Shown: piece by piece, positions 7,939 to 15,272 of the stretch | Numbering within the stretch: position 1 is the stretch's first letter | How the letters are laid out: each line of letters starts with the position of its first letter | Translations under genes and position numbers: made by a program | Assembly: GCA_964644025.1 (NCBI GenBank) | Contig: CAZXVW010000036.1 | Span: 1-26,199 of the forward strand | Origin: CAZXVW01 sp964644025 | GTDB lineage: Bacteria > Acidobacteriota > Terriglobia > Bryobacterales > Bryobacteraceae | Length of the DNA stretch: 26,199 nt | Direction of reading: 5' to 3' | The notes under the pieces: generated by a model | What the model was told of the DNA's origin: nothing | The model's database searches: none | What the model saw: only the letters and a program-made list of their open reading frames with translations

Positions 7939-9267
7939 ATGGAGCCTGATACAGGCGAACGAAGCCAAACCGCCGAGTCGCTTGCGAATAGGATTCGAAG
8001 CCGGACGGCGCGGGCCGGCGTGGTCGGCCTCGGCTACGTCGGCCTTCCGTTGGCCGTCGAGTTTGCCAGGGCGGGTTTCCCGGTGATCGGTATCGACACC
8101 GACGCGTCCAAGGTGGCTGAGGTGAACGCCGGCCGTTCTTACGTGGGCGATGTTCCGGCGGAGACGCTGGCCAGGCTCGTCAGCGAGGGGAAGATCCGCG
8201 CGACCACGGAGCTGGCCGCCATCGCGGAGCTCGATACGGTGAACATCTGCGTTCCCACCCCGCTGCGAAAAACCAAAGACCCGGACATGAGCTACGTGGC
8301 CGCCGCCTGCCAGGCGATCAGCGAGCATCTGCACGCGGGCATGCTGATCATCCTGGAGTCCACCACGTACCCTGGAACGACCGACGAATTCGTCCTCCCA
8401 ATGCTCGAGCGGCCCGGGCTCGGGGTGGGCCGGGATTTCTTTCTTTGTTTCTCGCCGGAGCGGGTGGATCCGGGCAACCCGAACTACCAGACGGCGAACA
8501 TCCCGAAAGTGGTGGGCGGCGTCACGCCGGCTTGCACGCGGATGGGCGCGCTGCTGTACGCCCAGGCACTGGAGAAAGTGGTTCCGGTGAGTTCCACCCA
8601 GGTAGCGGAAATGGTCAAGCTGTTGGAAAACACCTTCCGGATGATCAACATCGGCCTGGCCAATGAGATGGCGCTGATGTGCGACCGCATGGGGATCGAC
8701 GTCTGGGAGGTGATCGAGGCGGCCGCCACCAAGCCGTTCGGCTTCATGCCGTTCTACCCCGGTCCTGGGCTGGGGGGCCATTGCATTCCGATCGACCCGT
8801 TCTACCTGTCCTGGAAAACCCGGCAGGCGGGCATCGAAGCCCGCTTCATCGAACTGGCCGGCTATATCAACGGCCAGATGCCGCTGTTCGTGGTCGAAAA
8901 GATCCAGAACGCGCTCAATGACCAGATCAAGCCCCTGCGCGGCTCCCACGTGCATCTTCTGGGGATGGCATACAAACGCGACATCGACGACGTGCGGGAA
9001 TCGCCCGCCCTGGACATCGCCCACCTGTTGCGGAAACGCGGCGCCCGGGTGACCTACAGCGACCGGTACGTGAGCCGGGTGCGCTTGGATGGTGAAGAGC
9101 TCGGCTCGGAAGACATGGAGAAGATGGTGGAGGCGGCCGACTGCGTGGTGATCGTCACCGACCATAGCGGTATTGACTACCCGGCGCTGGCCCGCCGGGC
9201 CCGCCTGATCGTGGATACCCGGAACGCGCTGAGGGGCTGCACCGGTGACAACATTGTGCGGCTGTGA
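7939..9267 (+). CDS. UDP-sugar 6-dehydrogenase (UDP-HexNAc dehydrogenase type, WecC/WbpA-like)
   Basis: NAD-dependent four-electron oxidation of a UDP-sugar to the uronic acid. The 442-residue protein has the N-terminal Rossmann motif GLGYVGLP (about residues 30-37), ICVPTPL, the ESTTYPGTT strand, FSPERVDPGN, a central dimerisation helix region with KLLENTFRMINI, and the catalytic GPGLGGHCIPIDPFYLSWK segment with Cys282. The IPIDPFYLSWK form is typical of UDP-N-acetylhexosamine dehydrogenases rather than UDP-glucose dehydrogenases. A C-terminal Rossmann domain (GMAYKRDIDDVRESPA) follows. AGGAGG lies at a good distance before ATG 7939. With WecB at 854-1942 it could make UDP-ManNAcA; alternatively it acts on UDP-GlcNAc directly. 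Which substrate is used cannot be decided from sequence. Confidence 0.92.
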   Translation: MEPDTGERSQTAESLANRIRSRTARAGVVGLGYVGLPLAVEFARAGFPVIGIDTDASKVAEVNAGRSYVGDVPAETLARLVSEGKIRATTELAAIAELDTVNICVPTPLRKTKDPDMSYVAAACQAISEHLHAGMLIILESTTYPGTTDEFVLPMLERPGLGVGRDFFLCFSPERVDPGNPNYQTANIPKVVGGVTPACTRMGALLYAQALEKVVPVSSTQVAEMVKLLENTFRMINIGLANEMALMCDRMGIDVWEVIEAAATKPFGFMPFYPGPGLGGHCIPIDPFYLSWKTRQAGIEARFIELAGYINGQMPLFVVEKIQNALNDQIKPLRGSHVHLLGMAYKRDIDDVRESPALDIAHLLRKRGARVTYSDRYVSRVRLDGEELGSEDMEKMVEAADCVVIVTDHSGIDYPALARRARLIVDTRNALRGCTGDNIVRL

Positions 9268-9285
9268 GACGTCCGGGGGAACGTG

Positions 9286-9291
9286 TATAGT
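9286..9291 (+). promoter_or_regulatory. -10-like box TATAGT before the sulfatase gene
   Basis: TATAGT lies 19 bases before the sulfatase ATG. The expected transcript start falls at the edge of the ribosome-binding sequence GGAGG (9298-9302), so the leader would hold little besides that site. No good -35 box is visible; the gene may also be read from the upstream operon. Confidence 0.3.
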
Positions 9292-9310
9292 GTTTGCGGA
9301 GGATTTTTTT

Positions 9311-10660
9311 ATGCGCCGTAGAGATTTCCTGGCGGGAGCCGGGGCCTGGGCCTTCACCGCCCGGGCGGCTGAGCCGCGCCCGAACATTGTCTTCATCATT
9401 ACCGATGACCAGCGCTGGGATGGCATGAGCTGCGCCGGCCACCCGGTCCTGAAAACGCCGAACATGGACCGCGTGGCCCGCGAGGGCGCCATGTTCCGCA
9501 ACGCCTTTGTCACTACGCCATTGTGTTCGCCGGGCCGGGCTAGTTTTCTCACCGGTCAGTACGCGCATCGCCATGGCGTCATTAACAATCAGGCCGAAAA
9601 CAACGAGCGGAGCCACCGCCTGATCACGTTTCCACGGCTGCTGCACGATGCGGGCTACGAGACCGCCTTCATCGGCAAGTGGCATATGGGCAACGACGAC
9701 ACGCCACGGCCCGGCTTCGACCGCTGGGTGAGCTTCAAAGGCCAGGGCCGTTACAACGACCCGGACCTGAATATCGACGGCCAGCGTACGCAGCAGAAAG
9801 GCTACATCACCGACATCCTTACCGGGCACGCGGTGGACTTCATCCGGCGGGACCGCGAAAAGCCCTTCTGCCTGTACGTCGGGCACAAAGCAATCCACGG
9901 GCCTTTTACGCCGGCTGAGCGGCACAAGCATCTGTACACGACCGAACCCATTCCTTACTCGCCCGCCACCAAGGATACTCTGGAAGGCAAACCGATGCTG
10001 CAGCGGCCCCGAAGCGCCGGGGGGCGCAGCGGGCGTCCGACCGGGTTCCCCGAGGAAAATCTCCGGAACCAGATGCGGGCGCTGATGGCGGTGGACGAAG
10101 GCCTCGGCCAGGTGTTCCAGGCCCTGGAGCAGACCGGCGCGCTCGACAACACCCTGCTGATCTACACCAGTGACAACGGCTATTTCTGGAATGAACATGG
10201 CCTGCGCGACAAGCGGGCCGCCTATGAAGATTCGGTGCGCATCCCGCTGATAATGCGGTACCCGAAGCTGATCCGCGCGGGCACGGTGATTGACCAGCTC
10301 GCCGCCAATATCGATATCGCGCCCACGGTGCTGGAGGCGGGCCGCGCCCGCCGGCCGAAGAGCATCCAGGGGCGCTCGCTCCTGCCGCTGCTCCGGGGCC
10401 GGACGCGGGGCTGGCGCACTTCGCTGCTGCTCGAGTACGAGCAGGAAGCGCGCTTTCCGTATATCCTTAGCTGGAAAGCCGTCCGAACGAACGGCTGGAA
10501 GTACATCCACTACACCCAGGAGGAAGCCAGGGGCTTCGACGAGCTCTACAACCTCCGGGAGGATCCCTACGAGCTGAACAACCTCATCGATGATCCCGCC
10601 GCCCAGCCCCAGCTCAAGCGGCTGAAGGAGGAACTAAACCGTCTGTTACGAACAACATAA
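9311..10660 (+). CDS. Tat-exported sulfatase (type I, formylglycine-dependent)
   Basis: Hydrolyses sulfate esters, probably on an external polysaccharide. The 449-residue protein starts with MRRRDFLAGAGAW, a twin-arginine export signal. It has the metal-binding NIVFIITDDQ (Asp32, Asp33), the active-site signature CSPGRASFLTG with Cys72 (C-x-P-x-R, the cysteine converted to formylglycine), GKWHMG, a KAIHGPF segment, and YTSDNGYFWNEHG for the second metal/substrate region. The C-terminus has the common ELYNLREDPYELNNL ending. GGAGG eight bases upstream supports ATG 9311 over the in-frame upstream extension. It follows the dehydrogenase gene by 43 bases. No formylglycine-generating enzyme or anaerobic maturase is encoded in this window, so maturation must depend on a gene elsewhere. 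The substrate is not predictable. Confidence 0.93.
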   Translation: MRRRDFLAGAGAWAFTARAAEPRPNIVFIITDDQRWDGMSCAGHPVLKTPNMDRVAREGAMFRNAFVTTPLCSPGRASFLTGQYAHRHGVINNQAENNERSHRLITFPRLLHDAGYETAFIGKWHMGNDDTPRPGFDRWVSFKGQGRYNDPDLNIDGQRTQQKGYITDILTGHAVDFIRRDREKPFCLYVGHKAIHGPFTPAERHKHLYTTEPIPYSPATKDTLEGKPMLQRPRSAGGRSGRPTGFPEENLRNQMRALMAVDEGLGQVFQALEQTGALDNTLLIYTSDNGYFWNEHGLRDKRAAYEDSVRIPLIMRYPKLIRAGTVIDQLAANIDIAPTVLEAGRARRPKSIQGRSLLPLLRGRTRGWRTSLLLEYEQEARFPYILSWKAVRTNGWKYIHYTQEEARGFDELYNLREDPYELNNLIDDPAAQPQLKRLKEELNRLLRTT

Positions 10661-10665
10661 CAGCG

Positions 10666-10691
10666 GCTGGCGGAGTGGTGGCTCCGCCGGC
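10666..10691 (+). terminator. Hairpin directly after the sulfatase gene
   Basis: GCTGGCGGAG (10666-10675) can pair with CTCCGCCGGC (10682-10691) to form ten base pairs with one G-U, around a six-base loop, five bases after the stop codon. No T tract follows, so it is a terminator candidate of the U-poor kind. Confidence 0.45.
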
Positions 10692-11028
10692 GGCCGGCCG
10701 CAGAAGCGGCCCTCGAGAGCTCGAAGCCCACACTAATTGGCCACGGGAGGAAACTTGCCGGCGCGAGCGCGCGTCGCACTTAGCAGAAACGGGCTTTGCT
10801 AGACGCGCTGGGACGGGACCTCAACCTAGATCAAGCGCACGTCCAAGTGGCGATTCATACGATGGCAAGAAAACTACCGATTAGGATGGTTCCCCCGCGG
10901 CAGGACTCCGGCAAGACCGGATGGCAAGCCCGTAGGCATGCCGGCCGTCTCGCCGGGTGAGTGAGGCAGCTCGCCTGCCGAGGCGCGGCATTCAAGTTCG
11001 CGACCTGCTTGTTTTCCCGCAGGCGCGG
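10692..11028. other. Intergenic stretch without a supported gene
   Basis: Region between the convergent sulfatase and GH2 genes. Short frames exist but give unremarkable low-complexity products with no ribosome site. I see nothing in it besides the flanking hairpins. Confidence 0.5.
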
Positions 11029-11071
11029 CCGCCGGGACGCCCCCTCTTCTCCTCCGGGGGGCTCCCGGCGG
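11029..11071. terminator. Strong hairpin between convergent genes
   Basis: CCGCCGGGA plus GCCCCC (11029-11044) pairs with GGGGGC plus TCCCGGCGG (11057-11071), giving fifteen base pairs with one bulged base and a twelve-base loop. It begins about eleven bases past the stop of the GH2 gene. On the plus strand it ends in TTT, on the minus strand it has no T tract. It could stop transcription from both sides. Confidence 0.55.
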
Positions 11072-11082
11072 TTTCCCCACCC

Positions 11083-13911
11083 TCAGCTCTCCGGTTGGCC
11101 ATTCGGCCAGACGATATCGCGCTCGGTTTCCAAAACCAGCGTCGGGTCGGTCGCGTAACGGCCGGTTCGCTCTCCATACACGCTGAGTCCGGATGCATGC
11201 TCGCCTTCCGGCACTTCCAGCACAATACGCACCATCGGATTCTGGCGCAGCCGCGATACGAATTCCGGCAATCCTTGCAGGTAGATCTCGCCCCGGACCA
11301 GGTAGCCGTAGCTGCCCGGATCCACCCGGGATAAGTGCGACAGCACGCCGCGCGCGTCCGCCGGGTCATCGGCCAGTTCCACCGGCTCGAGCCGGTTGCC
11401 GTTGATAATGATATTGACCGTGCCGGGCAGCTTCTTACCATCGGTCTGCGGCTGATCCAGCGGATTGAGCAGTTGCGGCCAGTCCAGCCGTTCATCCCGG
11501 GCCCTGGTGGCAAGTTCAAGGAACAGGCCCAGCCGGGTCGGGTTTGCCTCGATGACCGGCTGGGGGACCGGGAACCGGTACTCGACCCAGCCAGCGCCGC
11601 GGATGGTGAGTTTTTCCACGGCCGCGCGCCCGGGGCGCCTCATCACGCCGGAACCGGTCCACCGGGCCGCGGCGACTTCCCGAGGCGTCAGCCGGATCGC
11701 CACCCGCCGGGCGTCCAGACGCTCCAGGCGCGGGGAACGTTGCCCCCGGGAGCTTTTCGATACGCCGCGCCGAGTGACGACGTTGACGAAATTCGCGGCG
11801 ATGCGCCGGCCCTGTTCGTCAGCCAGCTCCATGGCCATGGCCCCGGCGAACGGCCGGTCCGGCAGGGTGACCTCCAGCGGCGGCTGCTCCGTGACCCGGT
11901 AGCGCTCCCAGCGCACGGGCTTGGAATCCAGATTGACGCGGATCTCCCGGCCGAGGTCATCGACCCCGATCAGCCACCGCCGCAGCATGATTTCTCCCTC
12001 ACGGTCGGAGAAGTGGCTGACAAAGGCGGGAATGCGCAACTCGGTTCCCGGCTCGGCGAGGATCGCGGGCGGGGCATCAAAGCCGACGAAATCGTCACCT
12101 TGCAGATCGGCTACCGTCATACCTTCGACGAAAGTGTCGTAGCCGAACTCCTTGGGCGAGCGGTCGTAGTTGACGAAGCCGTTGTGCTCGAACTCGATAT
12201 CGGTCAGTTCTGTGTAAACGTAACCCTGGATCTTCTCGTGCCGCCGCAACTGCGTGGTGAGGTAGCGGAACCCCCAGGAAATGTCGCGGTCGCCTCCGCC
12301 GGCGCTCACCGCCCCGTACTCGGAGTTCATCAGCGGCGCGGTACCTTGCCGGGCGCCGGGAACGAAGTTGAAGGGCGAACCCGGGTAGGTATTCTTCACC
12401 ACCTCCTCGATGTGTTTCCGGGCCCGCTGGTAATCGTCGATATAGAAATGCCAGGAATTGATGTCGGTGACCACGTGGTCCCGCTTGTTCGGCGAGTTGT
12501 CCTCGACCAGCCGCGTCGGATCTGTCCGCTTGACCTCTTCCCAGACCCCGCGGACCCACTGCTGGATCTCCGGCCGCTTTGCGTAGTCCCGGAAACCGGT
12601 TCTCCGGCTGCCCAGCCCCCAGGTCTCGTTAAACAGCACCCAGGAGAAGATCGCCGGGTGGTTCCGGTCCCGCGCGATCACCTCGCGCATGGTCGCCTCC
12701 CAGGCCTTCTTGGCCCGTTCGCTGTATTCCCAGGTGTTCGGCATATCCTCCATGATCATCACGCCCACCCGGTCGGCCCAGTAAAGCCGCCGCGGCTCAT
12801 CCGGCTTGATGTGGATGCGCAGGAAGTTCAGGCCCAGGGACTTGGCGAGTTCCATGTCCTTCCGGAGGAATTCGTCGCTCGGGGCGGTGTAAATGCCGTC
12901 AGGATTAAAGGACTGGTCCAGCGCGCCGCGCAGATAGATCGGCTCGCCGTTCAGCAGGACGGACTCATAGGGGAGATCGCCATAACGGCCGCGCTCAATC
13001 GTGCGCAATCCAAAGTAGCTCTTCACCGTGTCGGCCTCGCCGCCCGGTCCCGTCACCTGGACGTTGAGGTCGTAGAGGTGCGGGTCTTTCGGCGACCACA
13101 GCTTGGGGTCGGAGATTTTTAGCTCGGCCTGGAAAGTTCCGCGCCCGTCGCGCAGCTCGACGTCGCCTTCGGCCGGGCTCACGGTTTCATCCGGTGACGC
13201 CAGCCGTACGTGAGCGGCGCCGTCGCTCCCGGCCACCGCCGCTTCCACGGCCAGCGACCATCCGTCCGGCCCGTGGCGCGGAACAAGTTTCAGCGAATCG
13301 AGGTAGGTTTCCGGACGGGCCTCCAGCCATACCGTTTGCCAGATCCCGCTGGTGAAGGTGTACCAGAAGACGATTTGCTTGCCCGTGGGCAATTCCCGAT
13401 CGGTCGGATCGTAGGCCCGGACAACAATCGTCGCTGACTCACCCGGCTTCACCTGGTCGGTGATGTCGAAAGCAAACGGCGTATAGCCGCCCTCGTGCCG
13501 GCCAACCTCCTGGCCGTTCACCCAGACGCGCGCTTCCCAGTCAACCGCCTCGAACCGCAGCCAGACGCGCCGTGAGCTCCACTCGGCGGGAACGGTGATC
13601 TTGCGGCGGTACCAGCCGATCTGATGACCGCTCAAATCATGGACGCCGGAGAGCTTGCTCTCCCAGCAGAACGGAACTGTGATTTCGCGGTCAAACGGCG
13701 TGTTCGGGTTCTGCCAGTTTTGATCCAGGCCCAGGTCCTTGGAGTCGAAACGGAACTCCCATTGTCCATTCAGATTCAGCCATTGCGTGCGCTCGAAATC
13801 GGGCCGGGGATGTTCCGGCCGCGGCGGCGCCGGCCGCGCTCGCGAACAGGAAGCCAGCGAGAGCAATACGGCCACCGGCAAACTGATGAGCAGGAAACTC
13901 GTCGTTCGCAT
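11083..13911 (-). CDS. GH2-family glycoside hydrolase, lipoprotein
   Basis: Cleaves beta-linked sugars (beta-galactosidase, glucuronidase or mannosidase type). The 942-residue protein begins with a lipoprotein signal ending LASC (Cys22), so it is membrane-anchored. Order: sugar-binding domain with LNGQWEFRFD and DWEARVWVNGQEVGRHEGGYTPF, Ig-like domain ending KSYFGLRTIE, TIM barrel with the acid/base in LFNETWG (Glu429) and the nucleophile in MNSEYGAV (Glu531), then about 350 further residues with an Ig-like and an unassigned beta-rich domain. It is longer than the minimal three-domain family member because of this tail. The ATG at 13911 fits the signal peptide; in-frame ATGs lie at 13920, 13935 and 13956. 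A TAAGAT box lies seven bases upstream of 13911. Two enzymes acting on carbohydrates (this and the sulfatase) meet tail to tail here. Exact specificity is open. Confidence 0.9.
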   Translation of the reverse strand: MRTTSFLLISLPVAVLLSLASCSRARPAPPRPEHPRPDFERTQWLNLNGQWEFRFDSKDLGLDQNWQNPNTPFDREITVPFCWESKLSGVHDLSGHQIGWYRRKITVPAEWSSRRVWLRFEAVDWEARVWVNGQEVGRHEGGYTPFAFDITDQVKPGESATIVVRAYDPTDRELPTGKQIVFWYTFTSGIWQTVWLEARPETYLDSLKLVPRHGPDGWSLAVEAAVAGSDGAAHVRLASPDETVSPAEGDVELRDGRGTFQAELKISDPKLWSPKDPHLYDLNVQVTGPGGEADTVKSYFGLRTIERGRYGDLPYESVLLNGEPIYLRGALDQSFNPDGIYTAPSDEFLRKDMELAKSLGLNFLRIHIKPDEPRRLYWADRVGVMIMEDMPNTWEYSERAKKAWEATMREVIARDRNHPAIFSWVLFNETWGLGSRRTGFRDYAKRPEIQQWVRGVWEEVKRTDPTRLVEDNSPNKRDHVVTDINSWHFYIDDYQRARKHIEEVVKNTYPGSPFNFVPGARQGTAPLMNSEYGAVSAGGGDRDISWGFRYLTTQLRRHEKIQGYVYTELTDIEFEHNGFVNYDRSPKEFGYDTFVEGMTVADLQGDDFVGFDAPPAILAEPGTELRIPAFVSHFSDREGEIMLRRWLIGVDDLGREIRVNLDSKPVRWERYRVTEQPPLEVTLPDRPFAGAMAMELADEQGRRIAANFVNVVTRRGVSKSSRGQRSPRLERLDARRVAIRLTPREVAAARWTGSGVMRRPGRAAVEKLTIRGAGWVEYRFPVPQPVIEANPTRLGLFLELATRARDERLDWPQLLNPLDQPQTDGKKLPGTVNIIINGNRLEPVELADDPADARGVLSHLSRVDPGSYGYLVRGEIYLQGLPEFVSRLRQNPMVRIVLEVPEGEHASGLSVYGERTGRYATDPTLVLETERDIVWPNGQPES

Positions 13912-13999
13912 GTCACCCATCTTACCCGTTGCCATAGGCGCGTCACCACCTCTCACGCCCGCCGGTCAGCGGAGCCGCTCCGGGGTGTAAGCTGAAGAC

Positions 14000-14731
14000 T
14001 TGAAACTCCGTCGTTCCGCGCAGGAGTGGGACCAGTTAGCCGTCTCGGATCCCTGGCGCGCTATTCTCGGCAGGCCGGGCGCCGGTGAGCCTTGGAACCC
14101 GGAGGAGTTCTTCGCCACCGGGGTGGCCGAGGTAGCCGCGCTGATGCATTACCTGGCCTCCTTACAGCTTCCCGCCCGGCGGCGCACCGCGCTCGATTTC
14201 GGCTGCGGCGCCGGGCGCGTCACTCAGGCGCTGGCTGCCGAGTTCGCCCAGGTCTACGGCGTCGATATCGCGCCGCGAATGCTGGAGTTGGCCAACCGCT
14301 ATAACCGCCACGGCGAGCGCTGCCGCTACGTGCTCAACCGGGAAGCCAGCCTCCGGATCTTTGCCGGCCAGAGCATGGACTTCATTTACTCGAACATCAC
14401 CCTCCAGCACATCCGCCCGCGGCTGGTTAAGGCGTACCTGGCGGAGTTTCTGCGCCTGCTGGCCCCCGGGGGGGTGATGGTCTTTCACATGCCAAGCCAC
14501 CGCGTGAAGCCGTTCTGGGTGCGCTTGCTGCCCGGGTGGCTGTCCTCATACGGCGGCCGGCTCATCCGGCACGCGCAGCACCCCGGCAAACCCGTCATCG
14601 CAATGTACGGGATGAGGAAGCGGCGCGTGGTGCGATGGCTCGAAACGCACGGGGGGCGCGTGGTGGACGTCGAGCGGCAGGACGCCGCCGGGCCGGAGTG
14701 GATCGGCTACCGGTACGCGGTGACGCGGTAG
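14000..14731 (+). CDS. Class I SAM-dependent methyltransferase
   Basis: A 243-residue soluble protein with the Rossmann-type methyltransferase motif I ALDFGCGAG (64-72), acidic loop VYGVDIAPRML (85-95), and post-motif FIYSNITLQHI (128-138) followed by LAPGGVMVFHMPS, which is typical of Methyltransf_11-like enzymes. The substrate is unknown. The start is TTG at 14000: an in-frame TAA at 13988-13990 excludes upstream starts and the first internal ATG is at residue 49, too close to motif I. No ribosome-binding sequence precedes it; a weak TAAGCT box lies six bases upstream, so it may be leaderless. It is divergent from the GH2 gene with an 88-base gap. Confidence 0.82.
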   Translation: MKLRRSAQEWDQLAVSDPWRAILGRPGAGEPWNPEEFFATGVAEVAALMHYLASLQLPARRRTALDFGCGAGRVTQALAAEFAQVYGVDIAPRMLELANRYNRHGERCRYVLNREASLRIFAGQSMDFIYSNITLQHIRPRLVKAYLAEFLRLLAPGGVMVFHMPSHRVKPFWVRLLPGWLSSYGGRLIRHAQHPGKPVIAMYGMRKRRVVRWLETHGGRVVDVERQDAAGPEWIGYRYAVTR

Positions 14732-14800
14732 GGGAGAGACACGGAAACCGCCCCCGCCGGGACTTTTCGCCGGCTGGCGCAAGCGGCGCGGGCGCCCGTG

Positions 14801-15145
14801 CTACCGCTCTTGATCCAGCGGCGTCACCGGGTCAATCAGTGGCCAGCAGAATGCTCCCGCCACGTAGACGCCGGCCATTGAGTAGAGGAACACGTCCCAG
14901 TTTCCGCCGGTATGCTCCACAATCCAGCCGCCGATCCACGGGCCCGCAAACCCGGCCAGATTTCCCATCATGTTCATTGAGCCGGAAAGCGTTCCGGCAT
15001 AGTTCCCGCCGGCATCCATGCAGGCGCCCCAGGAGGGGGCATCACCAGGTCGTTGAAGAAGCTGGCCATGCCCATGGCGGCCATCGCGAGCACCACGTTG
15101 GCCAGGTGGACATGGAGGGCCATGAAGGCCGCAGCCAGCCGGTGC
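14801..15145 (-). pseudogene. Remnant of an MFS transporter (ACS family C-terminus), frameshifted
   Basis: The minus strand from about 15145 to TAG at 14801 encodes the last part of a major facilitator transporter of the anion:cation symporter group (sugar acids and similar). One frame reads VVLAMAAMGMASFFNDLVM; the frame then breaks and continues as WGACMDAGGNYAGTLSGSMN and the final helices up to IDPVTPL. Restoring one C in the C5 run (plus-strand G5 at 15035-15039) gives MPPSWGACMDAGG, the expected family sequence. The N-terminal two thirds of the transporter are absent; upstream sequence is unrelated. So this is a 5' truncation plus a one-base deletion. It was probably a sugar-acid importer; adjacency to the GH2 gene may be chance. 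A sequencing error could explain the frameshift but not the truncation. Confidence 0.75.
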
Positions 15146-15272
15146 GGTGCTTCGTCAGTGGGTTCTCGACCCCCGCAGAACGCTTACAGGAGCATTCCAA
15201 GGATAGCGGCCGGTGCAGCGCGGCCTGGCGCCGGCGCTCCGGCGCCGCGGCAAGAACGCGCATCCTTATCCG

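Noticed and set aside
7915..9552. Minus-strand open frame of 545 codons opposite the dehydrogenase
   Set aside because: Shadow of the dehydrogenase and sulfatase genes caused by high GC; no family features.
11335..13122. Plus-strand open frame of 595 codons opposite the GH2 gene
   Set aside because: Antisense shadow; the GH2 frame has both catalytic motifs and full domain structure.
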